Assembly: GCF_026210795.1 (NCBI RefSeq)
Contig: NC_089438.1
Span: forward strand, 2,377,501-2,441,500
Length of the DNA: 64,000 nucleotides
Source of the DNA: Rhizophagus irregularis
Lineage: Eukaryota > Glomeromycota > Glomeromycetes > Glomerales > Glomeraceae
Direction of reading: 5' to 3'
This document shows, in pieces, positions 22,087 through 34,800 of the stretch (its first letter is position 1; each line of letters starts with the position of its first letter). The notes beneath the pieces are model-generated. The model saw only the letters and a program-made list of their open reading frames with translations, was not told the DNA's origin and searched no databases. A program made the translations under genes and the position numbers.

Positions 22087-23707
22087 TCGTCCCTATAATT
22101 GAATATTAAAAAAACATTTTAAAAAAATGTTAAAACATTTTTTAATAGTTTCGAAAAATTATTTTTCAAAACTAATCTATGGGATTCATTATAACCGATT
22201 CCCTATAATTGTATATTAAAAAAAAGAGTTTTTGAAAAATTTTTTCGAAACTCACCTATGGGATTCGTTGTAACTGATTCCCTATAATAGTGTATTAGAA
22301 AAAAAACGTTAAAAACATTTTTTAATAGTTTCAAAAAGAATTTTTCAAAACTTACCTATGGGATTCGTCCCTATAATTGAATATTTAAAAAAACATTTTA
22401 AAAAAACGTTAAACCATTTTTTAATAGTTTCAAAAAATTATTTTTCGAAACTTACCTATGGGATTCGTCCCTATAATTGAATATTAAAAAAAACGTTTTA
22501 AAAAAACATTAAAACATTTTTTAATAGTTTCAAAAAATTATTTTTCGAAACTAATCTATGGGATTCGTTATAACCGATTCCCTATAATTGTATATTAAAA
22601 AAAAGAGTTTCAAAAAATTTTTTTGAAACTCACCTATGGAATTCGTTGTAACCGATTCTCTATAATAGTGTATTAGAAAAAAAACGTTAAAAACGTTTTT
22701 TAATAGTTTTGAAAAAGAATTTTTCGAAACTCACCTATGGGATTCATTATAACTTATAACTGATTCCCTACAATTGAATAATAAAAAAAAATGAGTTTCG
22801 AAAAATTATTTTTCAAAACTCACCTATGGGATTCGTTATAACTGATTCCATATAATTGTATATTAAAAAAAAAGAGTTTCAAAAAATTTTTTTGAAACTC
22901 ACCTATAGGATTCGTTGTAACCGATTCCCTATAATAGTGTATTAGAAAAAAACGTTAAAAACGTTTTTTAATAGTTTTGAAAAAGAATTTTGAAACTAAC
23001 CTATGGGATTCGTTATAACCGATTCTCTACAATTGAATAATAAAAAAAAATGAGTTTCGAAAAATTATTTTTCAAAACTCACCTATGGGATTTATTATAA
23101 CCGATTCCCTATAATTGAATATTAAAAAAAAGTGAATTTCAAAAAATTATTTTTCGAAACTCACCTATGGGATTCGTTGTAACCGATTCCCTATAATTAA
23201 ATATTAAAAAAAAAGTGAGTTTCGAAAAATTATTTTTCAAAACTCACCTATAGGATTCGTTATAACCGATTCCCTACAATTGAAGATTAAAAAAAAAAGT
23301 GAGTTTCGAAAAATTATTTTTCGAAACTCACCTATGGGATTCGTTATAACTGATTTCCTACAATAAAATGTTAAAAAAAAATGTTAAAAATCGTTTATTA
23401 ATATCTTCAAATAAATGGTTTTTTCAGTTTAATAAAGTTTCGAAAGTAAAATGTTTGAAACTTTTGTGGGATATCGGTATCCAAATCGGAACCAATTTCC
23501 TAAAAAAAAAAATTTTTTTAAAAGTTTCAAAAGTAAATGTTTGAAAAAAAATGTTAAAGATAGTATGAAATAGTTTAATTCGTGATCTGTGTAACAATCG
23601 AACAAACACTCATATACGAAGCTGGGATAATAAACATATAAAAAAATAGGTCTAACCTGAATCCACTTTTTTTTATACTCAAATATTTTTTTTAAGACGC
23701 GTAAACT

Positions 23708-24661
23708 ATGAACAAACGCAAAAGTCAAACCAAAAGTTATAATACAACTCTCCTTACTACCGGAAAAATTATTCTAGAAATACATTATGGACATTTTTCT
23801 CGGGAATGGTGGATAGCAACTGAAAATAATATAAACGATCAGGCGACGCGACTAGTTCCAATAAGGTTGGGTATGCAAACACTTACAAAACTCAATGGTT
23901 ATGAGTTTATTATTGTTGTTTTAGGTGCAGATATAGAAATTACACCTGGTCCAAGATATCAAGCAAATTGTTATTTTATAAATAACGAGTTAATAAATGG
24001 TGATATATGTACAAACTCTTCATTTGCTATTACATCATTATATAAACGTCTTTTTGGAACAAAAACAAAATTTTCTGGGCCGCTTGTTATGGGTTTTGAC
24101 CAAGATATTATCGTAGAATAATTACTAAAAGATGTTTAATTTCAGCCTTTTGAATTTTTTGTGGGACGACTTCAGATAGTAGTTTTTGGAATTGGAATTT
24201 CAAATAGTCAAGAATGGAACTATGCTGGAGAAGGATACCAGTCATCTTTTATTGATAATGTTAATAAAAAACTATTTTTATATGTTCAAACTTTTACTGC
24301 TAAGAAATGTATTCTTACTGTTTATGAAGATAATAAACTTAGAAAAATTATTTGTGGAAAAACTCCAGCAGATGTGTGGTCTCAAGTAGATTATAAACCA
24401 AAATTTGATGCGAACAAATTATTTGGAGTTGATAATGAATATACACAAACATTAATCAGTAAGCTGCAAATTCCATCATGTACACCAGAAGAATGGAATA
24501 ATTTGCCTTTATTGCAGCAAATCTTTGAATATCATCTAAAAAAACGAACAATTTCTGATGTTAACTGGATGGGGTTTATTGAAAATTGGAAAAATCAACA
24601 GAGTGAAATTATTGAATTGCGAATATCTTTGATGCAACTATATGGATCTGAATCCCTATAA
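23708..24661 (+). CDS. Two-exon gene with FYRN/FYRC-like domain
   Basis: ATG at 23708. Exon 2 starts at 24146 after TTTCAG, with a TACTAA branch-like site in the intron. Two in-frame donors are possible: GTTATG at 24086 (60-nt intron, 297 aa) or GTAGAA at 24113 (33-nt intron, 306 aa). 'NYAGEGYQSSF', 'IICGKTPADVWSQV' and 'ANKLFGVDNEYTQTLISKL' follow the order and spacing of FYRN (GY.S..., G.SP..W) and FYRC (..LFG......I..L), domains found in chromatin proteins. The match is weak and by eye. The stop codon lies within the repeat block that begins at 24658, so the C-terminus may have been altered by that insertion. It may be a passenger gene of the surrounding transposon. Confidence 0.6.
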
Positions 24662-24975
24662 AAAATATGTATATGGTTTTTACACTGTATATACGTATTT
24701 TTGATACAGTTTGCATTTTTACATATTGCATATCAGTATAATGTATACTGTTTGCAAAATGTGTTTAGTAAAAAATACAATAAAGTATACGGTAAACATA
24801 CTGTGTGATATGGTATATTAAATTCATACGTCTATAACGTATACCATTTCTACTGTATATCAGTATTTTGTATACGGTTCACAAAAATATTGTAAATGAA
24901 GGATATGGTATACGTATTATTCTACAGTATATTAAAATTCATACGTTTATAACGTATTTTCTACAGATATACACA
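24658..24975. repeat. GTATAC-rich subterminal block, left-end orientation
   Basis: Starts CTATAAAAAATATGTATATG and continues with 'cagtataatgtatactg' and 'ttcatacgtctataacgtat' words; it is the inverted form of the blocks at 13490-13885 and 31490-31875. With 31875 it could form the two ends of a 7.2-kb nested element. Confidence 0.6.
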
Positions 24976-25430
24976 GGTCAAATAAATAAAAATCAGATTT
25001 TTGCCCTTTTTAATATGGCTATCTGATTTTTTGGCAATTTTAATATAATATTTCCGATTTTAATAAATATTTTTGATTTTAATATAATATTTCCGATTTT
25101 AATAAATATTTTTGATTTTAATATAATATTTCTGATTTTTAACATGAAATTGCCGATTTTTGGCTATTTGTAGTAGGATTTTTCGATTTTAATATAAAAT
25201 TTCTAATTTTAATATATAACATGTGATTATGTATTACGGTTTAATATTTATTTATTAACTTAGATTTTTTTTTTATTTCAGTTATAATTATTTTTTTGCC
25301 TCAAAAACTTTACTAAAATACTTTTTAAATACTTTATAAAATAGAATTAAAATATTTTTTTTCTTAAATATAAACACATTTAAATTAAATAACTCATAAT
25401 TTAAAATATAAACAAATATTATATTTTTTT
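24976..25430. repeat. Short interspersed 'ccgattttaataaatatttt' repeats
   Basis: Repeated 'gattttaatataatatttcc' phrases with period about 36 bp between 25050 and 25210, then AT-rich sequence without features. Similar 'aaaatcggcaattt' words reappear at 26930-27110. Confidence 0.5.
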
Positions 25431-26660
25431 TACACATATTTCAAAGTATGGTTTGAGCATTTTGGTTAAAGTAAATCTTATTCTTTTAATTAAAAGTAGT
25501 TCAGTAAGTTTAAAACTGTTAAGATATTAATCTTCATAAAAGTACAGTTAATATTTTTGGAATTATTTACATTTTTTATATAATACAGTAGTATTAAGTT
25601 ACAAATTTTTTTACCTTCAGAACGTATTTTGAGATCTTTAGCCAAAGTAAATCGACTTCTTATATTAATTGAAAGTTGTTCATCATGTCAAAATCAACTT
25701 GGATATTAATTTTTACGAAGGTACAGTTAATACTTGATGAGTTATTTACAATTTTCACAACAGTACTCATTCATGACTTTTATTTTTTTCATTTTGTCAC
25801 TTCAGAGCGTATTTTGAGCACTTTATCCAAAGTAAACCAACTTCTTATATTAATTGAAAGTTGTTTAGCATGTCAAAATCAACTTGGATATTAATTTTTA
25901 CGAAGGTACAGTTAATACTTGATGAGTTATTCACGATTTTCACAACGGTACTCATTCACGAATTTTATTTTTTTCCGTTTTGTCACTTCAGAGCGTATTT
26001 TGAGCACTTTAGCCAAAGTAAATCGACTTCTTATATTAATTGAAAGTTGTTCATCATGTCAAAATCAACTTGGATATTAATTTTTACGAAGGTACAGTTA
26101 ATACTTGATGAGTTATTCACGATTTTCACAACGGTACTCATTCACGAATTTTATTTTTTCTATTTTGTCACTTCAGAGCGTATTTTAAGCACTTTAGCCA
26201 AAGTAAATCGACTTCTTATATTAATTGATAGTTGTTCAGCATGTCAAAATCTACTTGGATATTAATTTTTACGAAGGTACAGTTAATACTTGATGAGTTA
26301 TTCACGATTTTCACAATGGTACTCATTCACGAATTTTATTTTTTCCATTTTGTCAATTCAGAGCGTATTTTGAGCACTTTAGCCAAAGCAAATCGACTTT
26401 ATTTATTAATTGAATATTGTTCAGCATGTCAAAATCTACTTGAATATTAATTTTCACGAAGGTACAGTTAATACTTGATGAGTTATTCACGATTTTCACA
26501 ACGGTACTCATTCACAAATTTTATTTTTTTCCGTTTTGTCACTTCAGAGTGTATTTTGAGCACTTTAGCCAAAGCAAATCGACTTCATTTATTAATTGAA
26601 AATTGTTCAGCAGCTTAGAATCTACTTGAATATTTATTTTAATGAAGGTACAGTTAATAT
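25431..26660. repeat. 185/186-bp satellite, about six copies
   Basis: Near-identical units, with 'atgtcaaaatcaacttggat' at 25684, 25869, 26055 and so on, and 'cacttcagagcgtattttga' about 130 bp later. The first copy (25431-25560) and the last are diverged. Each unit holds an ATG and a 60-72 codon open frame, but the frames end inside the next unit and the peptide shows no sign of selection. A diverged inverted copy is at 29519-29640. Confidence 0.85.
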
Positions 26661-27229
26661 TTGTGGAATTATTAATTTTTATAATTGTGCATATTACATT
26701 GAATTACAAGTAAATTTATATTCTTAAATGTATTTTGTTTAAAATTTAATTATTTAAGATTAGTTTTTTATTTAATATTGCTTAATAAAATATTTTTTAA
26801 AATTTAATTCAATATTACAATATAATTTTTTATAAAAATATATATTTCATAATGTACAGTATATACAATTTTTTTGTATAGTGAAAAAACTGAAAAATGT
26901 AGTTAAGAATTGGTAATACGGCTGTAAAAAGTCACAAATCAGACAAATATAGCTAAAATCAGCAATCCGATTTGAATATGCAATTTAAAAATTGGCATAT
27001 CCAATTTTTGTCAATTCGTACTAAAAAATCAGCTACAAAAAGTTACAAATCGGACAAATATAGCCAAAAATTGGCTATCTGATTTTTTTGCCAGTTTTTA
27101 TTTATTTGACGTAAGTTTTTCTACACTTTAAAGCATCAAACAATACTAGTATCCACTAATATATACTACCCAAAAACTCACTGATGTAAAATTACAATTA
27201 TTAAAAATTCGCAAAAATTTTTGTTAATA

Positions 27230-27660
27230 CTGTTTAATTTTTAAGTTCAAAGTCTGATTGATAATACTAAATTCAAAACTCAATTATAAATCATTTTTAT
27301 AAATTAGTATTAAGATTTTAATTTAAAAATTAAGCAGTATCAAGGAAAATTCTTGCGAATTTTTCTTAATACTGCTTAATTCTAATTTAACTAATTTAGT
27401 ATTAAAGCTTTAATTTAAAAATTAAGCAGTATCAAGGAAAATTCTTGCAAATTTTTCTTAATACTGCTTAATTCTAATTTAACTAATTTAGTATTAAGGC
27501 TTTAATTTAAAAATTAAGCAGTATCAAGGAAAATTCTTGCAAATTTTTCTTAATACTACTTAATTCTAATTTAACTAATTTAGTAGTATTAAGGCTTTAG
27601 TTTAAAAATTAAGCAGTATCAAGGAAAATTCTTGCGAATTTTTCTTAATACTGCTTATAT
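27230..27660. repeat. Hairpin tandem repeat, about 94 bp
   Basis: Units of 'aattctaatttaactaattt', then 'agtattaaggctttaattta', then a palindrome AAGCAGTATCAAGGAAAATT / AATTTTTCTTAATACTGCTT. At least four copies, the palindrome being the best conserved part. The same family continues at 30040-30290. Confidence 0.8.
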
Positions 27661-28834
27661 TCGCCAATTTGTGGAATTAGCCAAAATTAAAATTTTCATA
27701 AAGATTTGCACATTTTAATAAGAATTATGTTTCACAAGCTTAAATTATATGTGTTACATAATCAGATGATCTAAATCTATCAAAAAATAAAAAAAATTTT
27801 TTAACGTTTATTCAAAAATAACAATGGCAACTACTTTCTTTTTTAATCACTTTTCAATCACTTTTCAATCACTTTTCAATCAGATTTTTGTTAGGTGACT
27901 TAGAAAAGTTTATAGGCATATATAGCAGGTTTTTTTTAATCAATAATTAAGAAAACAAATATTAATAATTTATATTAATAAGAAAATCTTTTTTCATTTA
28001 TTTTTAACCTTAGTTCCTTCTTTTTTTTAGTAAAAATATACAAAATAAAAATGTGAGTTATGCTTTAGAGTTTTTGAGATGTTTTTTTTTGTTTTTTACT
28101 ATACTGATTTTATTCTACTTGTTAATTACTTTTTAAAATTGATTTTATTAATTTATTCAATTTAAAACAGAAATAGCAAATAAAACCTTATTAAGTAAAG
28201 TAAAAAGAGCTCAATAATACCTGTAAAAATCATCTTTTGGTAAGAATTATAATTTTAAAAATTTTTGTATCAGAGTTTTATTCAATTAACAAAATCGTTA
28301 ATATATCAGCGTAAATACATGCTAAACACATATATTTATATTCATATGAAAGGCCAGAACCTAAACTACCTGAACGAAAAAAGATCATTCAAATTGAATT
28401 ACTAGATGTGAAGATATTAATGATCAAAGTCAAAAGTTAAAAACAAATACATTGAACGTAATTATTCAGCAACTTGTGATTCAATTCATGCGATATTTGG
28501 TTTATAGATAGCTCTTGATTACCTCTTTCTAATGAATATAAATTCATTCATCTAGCACAAATACACGTTAAGTTATTCAATATTTTGTCATGACAATTAT
28601 ATTTAAATTTTTTAATTTTAATGATATTATTAAAAAAAATCAAAAAATAATATAATCAAATCAATTTTATTTATGTCAGCTGGTGTGAATCTATCATTTT
28701 CATGTAACTTGTATTTGCATTTGCTTAATAAAGTTAGTTTTTTGAATATAAAAACTTAATTCCATAAATCAGCCCATATGTTAAGGGGAGTTACACATAT
28801 CACGTAATATTCATTTATAAACCTTACCCCCCCC
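27661..28834. other. AT-rich, no gene
   Basis: Only low-complexity sequence and short repeats ('cacttttcaat' three times at 27848-27880). No feature supported. Confidence 0.4.
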
Positions 28835-29917
28835 AGGACCCCGAACAATATATATAAAGGTAGGTTTTGAGTTTGCTTAACCAACATATAAAAATTTTTC
28901 CTATGTGAGATTTATTATTGCTTATTTGATACCATAATTTTTAAATAGTCAGATATAATTATGCGTAGCAGAGTATTAAATTATTAATAGTCAGATATAT
29001 ATTTGCGTAGCAGGATAGATTTTTTTAATATATATATATAATATAATATATATTTACATTTTTCACATTAAAAAAATTTAATATAATATGTAAACAAAGT
29101 TATAAACATGTTTGTGTAAAAAAAAATTACTATTTTTAATACAAAGAATAAGTTAATTGTATACGTAATACAGGAATCATTTTTAGACGTGATTGTGTAA
29201 CGTGTTTTTGATAAAACAAATACGCGTCCGCGTAACATTAAAATTATAAAACAAATACGCATCCGTGTAACATTTAAAAAATATATATTAAAAATGAGAG
29301 CAAGAAAAATAAGTGTTTTTTTGTTTTTTTATAATTTTACACTATAATTTTTGTAATAATCAGTAAAAGTTATTTCATTTTTACTTAGAAAATTTTTTAA
29401 AAATATTTTTTTTTGACAAATTTTACAGTAAATTTTAAAAATAAAAATTCCGCGTATTGGTGGCGTTACAAAAAACATGAATAAATCCATAAATATCTAT
29501 TCAATCGTGATAAAAATTTATATGTAAGTAGATTCGAACCTGCTGAACAACTTTACTTAAGAAGGTTTTGGATGTTTCCTTTGACTAAAGTGCCTAAATT
29601 ACGCCCTGAAGTCACAGAACAGATATACGAAATATTAATAAGAAACATTTATAAGTTGTAATATTACAAAAAAATAATAATAGCTTTATCCATACTTTAT
29701 TTCAAAAATTTTTGTTTTTTTAGTTTTTTTTATATACATATTTTATAAAAAAAATTATATATAAATATATATATGTCATAAAATAAATTGCTTAGCAGTG
29801 TAAAAAATTTATGGGTTAGATAAAAGTTTGCTTAGCAGACATGAAAAATATTTGCTTATTGACCTTAGTAAATTTTGAATTTTTTATCTGACCTATATAT
29901 ATATTGTTCGGGGTCCT
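28835..29917. mobile_element. Non-autonomous DNA element, 1083 bp, inserted in a poly-C tract
   Basis: Terminal repeats AGGACCCCGAACAATATATA (left) and the same sequence reverse complemented (right, ...TATATATTGTTCGGGGTCCT). Flanks are CCCCCCCC on both sides (28827-28834 and 29918-29925), consistent with an 8-bp duplication. The first 11 bases match the terminus of the element at 9561-10912, so both belong to one superfamily. 'gcgtagcag' and 'gcttagcag' words recur near the ends. No transposase inside. Confidence 0.75.
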
Positions 29918-30039
29918 CCCCCCCCCGTTAGATTTCATAACCAATCAAATTATAATATTTATAAATCATATGATTTAAATAAGTGTAACGTACAATTTTA
30001 ACTACCCCCTCCCCCCTTATAATAATTACATAATATGTG

Positions 30040-30290
30040 TAAGCTCCCTAATTCTAATTTAACTATTAAGCAGTATTAAGGAAAATTCTTGCGAATTTTT
30101 CTTAATACTGCTTAATTCTAATTTAACTAATTTAATATTAAGGCTTTAATTTAAAAATTAAGCAGTATCAAAGAAAATTCTTACAAATTTTTCTTAATTC
30201 TAATTTAACTAATTTAGTATTAAGGCTTTAATTTAAAAATTAAGCAGTATTAAAAAAAATTTTTACAAATTTTCTTATTAAAAAAAAGAA
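30040..30290. repeat. Hairpin tandem repeat, second block
   Basis: Two to three more units of the 27230-27660 family, including the AAGCAGTATTAAGGAAAATT palindrome. Together with the first block it brackets the 28835-29917 element. Confidence 0.75.
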
Positions 30291-31075
30291 CTTTTAAATT
30301 ACTAATTGAACTTTAAAAACAATCTGTATGATTTAAATTTTAAAAAAATACTTCTGCTTTTTAATTTTCGCATTTCTATATTTAACCAATTAAAATTCAG
30401 CTGATCGCTGATCACATGCATTAATAACACGTTATTGTTTATTTTTTGTTTATTTTTTCAAAAATATTCTTTTCTCTTCTTTTTTTTTAGAAAAAAAAAA
30501 GACAATAAAAATGAATACCAAAACTATTTTAACATGTAATAATAAAAATTAAATAAAAAACTTATTTTGATAATATACAATATATATATTTGTACTAAAT
30601 GACTACTAATTATACAAAAAGTGATACGCACGTATATCAATTAACAATTACTTTCGCTAATATCTCTCTGGAATTGTAATGGTGAATTTTAACAATATTA
30701 ATTAAACAACTATATGTACACCTTTTTATGTTTTTATTTTTATATTAATATTATATGTTAACATATATTAATTATATTTTTTTTACTTTTATGTATTTTA
30801 TTTAATTTTTTTAATATATTACTAACATTACTACTATCGTTTTATTACTTTTTTATATCTAACTAATATATTAATAATATTACTAACTTTTTATTATTTC
30901 TTTTTTATATTTAAAATAATGATAATATTACTAATTAAGTTTCTTTTTTTTTACTAACCTTTTATTATTCCTTTTTTATATTTAAAATAATGATAATATT
31001 ACTAATTAAATTTCTTTTTTTTTTGTTTATATTTTGCTAATATTATTTTTTTTTACAAATAGTATATTATTTTAT

Positions 31076-31392
31076 ACTACCGTATATCGCGGGCCATAGT
31101 ACCTATGCATAGTACCCCCCTTGAAAAATTTCATAGAATTGTATAGTACCTGGGGGGATATTTTACAATTATCTCGTGATCTAGTGATCAGATTTGAGCC
31201 ATCTTTTTTTTGTTTGATAGCTCTCGTTGAGCTCTTCAAAATAAAAAAAGATCGTTCAAATTGGACTGGTAGATCGTGAAATATTCGCAAAAAATGGAAT
31301 TTTTAGGCTTTGTTTAGTCTTTCGGGGTACGGGGGTCAAACCCCGATTTTTGCAAGATACCCGGGGTACTGTGGCGCGCTATATACGGTAGT
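31076..31392. mobile_element. 317-bp MITE
   Basis: Terminal inverted repeats ACTACCGTATATCGCGGGCC (left) and, reverse complemented, ACTACCGTATATAGCGCGCC (right), each followed by a 'AGTACC' box. GC-richer than its surroundings. It contains a 72-codon reverse open frame that I do not consider a gene. No clear target duplication. Confidence 0.7.
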
Positions 31393-31489
31393 TTTTTATT
31401 TATATTATTTATAAAAAATATTTGTATATTTAATATTATTTAATAAAAATTTTATTGATTATAAATGCATTTTAAATTCTGTTTGCAAA

Positions 31490-31875
31490 TATAAAATATA
31501 CGATTTAATTGAATAATATATACTATTTATCAGTACAAAATATGCAGTTTAAACTGGAAAAAAGTACTGTTTATCAGTATAAAATATACGGTTTATCCTG
31601 GAAAAGTATACTGTTCGCAATATAAAATATAAAACAATATACTGTTTACAAGTATAAAACATACGGTTTTTCTACTGTTTACAAGTATAAAACATACGGG
31701 TAAAACTGGAAAAATATACTGTACACAAACCGTATATATGATATGGTGTGCAGAATACCGAATATATACAGTATGTGAAAATACTGTAATCATACGGTAA
31801 TAATACTATAAATATACTGTTCGCAAAATACGAAAATACAGTATACTAACCGTATATATATTTTTTATAGGATAA
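31490..31875. repeat. GTATAC-rich block upstream of the transposase gene
   Basis: Repeated 'actgttcgcaaaatacg', 'tactgtttacaagtataaaa' and 'acatacgg' words, ending 'accgtatatatattttttat' + 'agg' seven bases or so before the start codon at 31882. Same family as 13490-13885, which also ends just before an ORF; a promoter role is possible. Confidence 0.6.
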
Positions 31876-31881
31876 TATCAA

Positions 31882-34800
31882 ATGAATTCATGTGCATTTT
31901 GTGCCTGGAAATCAATGCTTAGGCATATGGGTTGTGTAGAAATTACACCTTATAATAAAGATCAAAGTGAGGTAAGAAATGGACATATTAATTAATACTA
32001 AGCAATAATACCAAATAAATATTTATCTAATTTGAATTATTTATATTTACAGTTTGAATTTTGGACAAGATCGGTAAATTCAGAAAAAGATCGTGAGATG
32101 TTACAAATTTTACATGATCTTGATTTTCTTCATCCTGCACCAAGAAAATTTTGTGATCAAACAGGAACTCTATGGAATTGTATTCATGAATCATTGAATG
32201 CAAATAAAAGAGGTCAAGATGGAAAAAGTCGCATTTTGTCTATTGTTGCAGAACAATTTCCATATTGTGAAATTAAAAAGAATTTGAATGTTAGTGATAT
32301 TTTCATATAAAAATTTAGTATTTCAGTTTGACTAAGATTATTTTTTTTCTATTAGATCTCTTCATCAGATACGATTAATGAGGCACGCAAATATGCAAGA
32401 ATCCATGGACCAGGTGCTAAATGTGTCGAAAAACCTATTTTTACACGAACTACAATTTCGCATGAAAAACTTGATCAGTTGCAACAATTTTTGGACGATA
32501 AAAATAATGTGATAATGAGTAGCTATAAAACAGAAACTAAAACTAGGCTTCCAGTAAAATATCTCAAATATACAAAAGAATCTTTGTGGGAAAAATTCAG
32601 CTACCAATTTCCAGATGGTGTTAAAAGAACATCTTTTATGATGTTTTTGCAAGGAAAACAATATATTTATCAAGAGAATCTTGATGGTCTTTGTTCAATT
32701 TGCAGTCGTTATGGATATGAGATTTTTGTAGAAATGAAAAATTTTATTGAAAAAAATATTCAAAACAACAATCTTCAAGTAAAAATTTTTTCAATTTATT
32801 TTATTTATATATTACAAGTTGGTTTATTTGTTTTGATTTATTTTATAAATGGTAATCTAGAAAGACTATATAAATAAACTTGAGCACCTGCGCCGATATC
32901 TTAAAAAGTCTTACGAACAAGAGCTTGAAATTGCTGTGAATGGAACTGTTGCCCATAATGCATGCATTAGCCACTGTCTCCCATACGCCTTTGGTACCTA
33001 CACAGAATCACACAGTCACGAATGTGTTAAATGTGGACAATTATTTGCAATTTTTTATCAATTGAAAAATGATACTCCAATTACATTGCATAATGAATTA
33101 GAAGAATATCAGGAACACCTCCTATACTATCTTGCTCATCAAACACGAAAAGTATACCTGAACACACAATTCAATGCAAATTTGTTAGAGTTAGATGAAA
33201 AAGGAGCACTTATTGTCATGGATTATAAAATGAAGGTATTACCTAAAAGTGCACGAGAGACAAAAGAACAGTTTTTTGGAAAAAAGGGCTGGACTCTTCA
33301 TTCAGTATTGGTATATACTCGCAAGGAAGATTCTTTTGAACTTGACATCCAAGCACATGACCACTGGTCCAATGATCCACGTCAAGATGCTTGGTTCGCC
33401 GCTTAGTCTTCACGCTGTTATTGAATCTATGAACAAGAAACCAGAATGGGTTACGATTATTTCAGACAATGGAGGTCATTATCATAATGCAGATTTGATG
33501 ATGACTCTGAGATATTGGCAAGTTTGGTACAGTATTTGGCCAAAAAAATGGATATTTCTTGAACCGGGGGAGGCGAAAACAACCATTGACAGTCATCATG
33601 CTCAGGTTTGTTCATACCTTTCCATTTGATAAATAATATCTATTAGCAAGAATTAACTACATGATATTAGCTTACTTTATGTTTGAAATAGATTGCACAT
33701 TCCATCAATCGATATGTAAAATTAGGATTTGATATATCATTAGGAAAAGACATTGAAAATGCAATATCTGGAATTTGCAGAATGTCAGTATCTCGCCTGG
33801 AACCAGTTAGAACAAAAGGTTGTAAATTAGAAGTTGAATTATTATACAGCTAGGTTTATTAGAAATTATTAGAAATTCTCAAACTGTCTCTTTACAGAAC
33901 CTGGAAAAAGGAGAAACCAATTACCTGGCATTTCAAATTGGTTTGAATGGTCATGGCCAATTACTGGAGAGTATGCTGGTTATATTCAAGCGAGAGATAT
34001 TGCAAATCTTGGCGCCTGGACGAATTTTTCTCCAAAGAAACTGGAAAAATTACAATCAAAAACAATCAAAAAACCAGATCCCAATGTATCAACGTCTTCA
34101 ATACCTAAAAATCCTTGGACAGTTCCATTGCCAAATGATACAGGTTTTATGGATATTAATTGATTCAGTTAGAATTATTTATGATAATCTTCAGATGAAA
34201 CAACTGATTCAACATGCAAATATAGGAATTCAGGTAAAGAAACTAAAAAAAAACTACGTGAAAGAACAACTGAAAACTCGTGGCATTCTAAAGGATATAG
34301 ATACGAATAAAAGAGATTTGGTAAAGGAGTTAGAAATAGCATTGGCCAAAGACACCTTGGCAAAGATACCAGGCACGCAAAATGTGATCTTCACGTTGTT
34401 AACTGCTTTTTGTAATATGTTACTTTTTATCAGTTTTAGATAACACAATTTATCAAACCATGATCCCTATTCAGACGAAAGAAAAAATTCAGCTAAAGAC
34501 AGAAATAAAGTAATATTGGATCCAAGGTATGACATGATTTGAAAGCTAAATAGTTACCTGGTATAATGAACTTACATCTGTATTTGATATTATAGCTCGC
34601 AATTTTGTTTTGGCCATTAGCTTGTGGGTGGGTATTGAAATCTGCGCAAAAATATGGAAAAAAAGGGAGTGGTAAACGTATTTCTAAGAAAGTGTGGAAT
34701 CTCTTGCAAGAATATTTTTTGGAGGGTAATGTTAATAAAAGTGAAAGGCATACGGCGGAAAGTATGCTTGCCCAGCTAAAGAAAAATGTGGAAGACGGCG

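Larger units (their letters stand above)
20270..23370 (-). repeat. Tandem array of splice-site-like units (about 75-110 bp)
   Basis: On the plus strand the units read 'acttacctatgggattcg', 'ttataaccgattccctataa' with an A/T-rich spacer and an internal hairpin (GTTTCGAAAAAT...ATTTTTCGAAAC). On the minus strand this becomes an acceptor (ATTATAG or TTGTAG), a block of usually 15, 25 or 26 nt (GGAATCGGTTATAACGAATC then CCATAG), then GTAAGT or GTGAGT. Several copies have lost the donor (ATAAG, ATTAG). The array is interrupted by a foldback element (20620-20999) and a solo LTR (21462-22086). Confidence 0.8.

Noticed and set aside
20270-23370. CRISPR-like array
   Set aside because: Units are degenerate throughout, lack unique spacers of constant length, and lie in eukaryotic DNA.
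25676-26450. Four similar 60-72 aa ORFs in tandem
   Set aside because: They are repeat copies of the 185-bp satellite; frames stop at varying places and show no codon-level conservation beyond the DNA repeat.
29519-29560. tRNA-like T-arm (GGTTCGAATC) on the minus strand
   Set aside because: No acceptor stem, D-arm or anticodon arm can be formed; the sequence is a diverged 185-bp satellite copy.
31072-31290. 72-aa minus-strand ORF
   Set aside because: It lies wholly within a 317-bp MITE with inverted ends; no domain.
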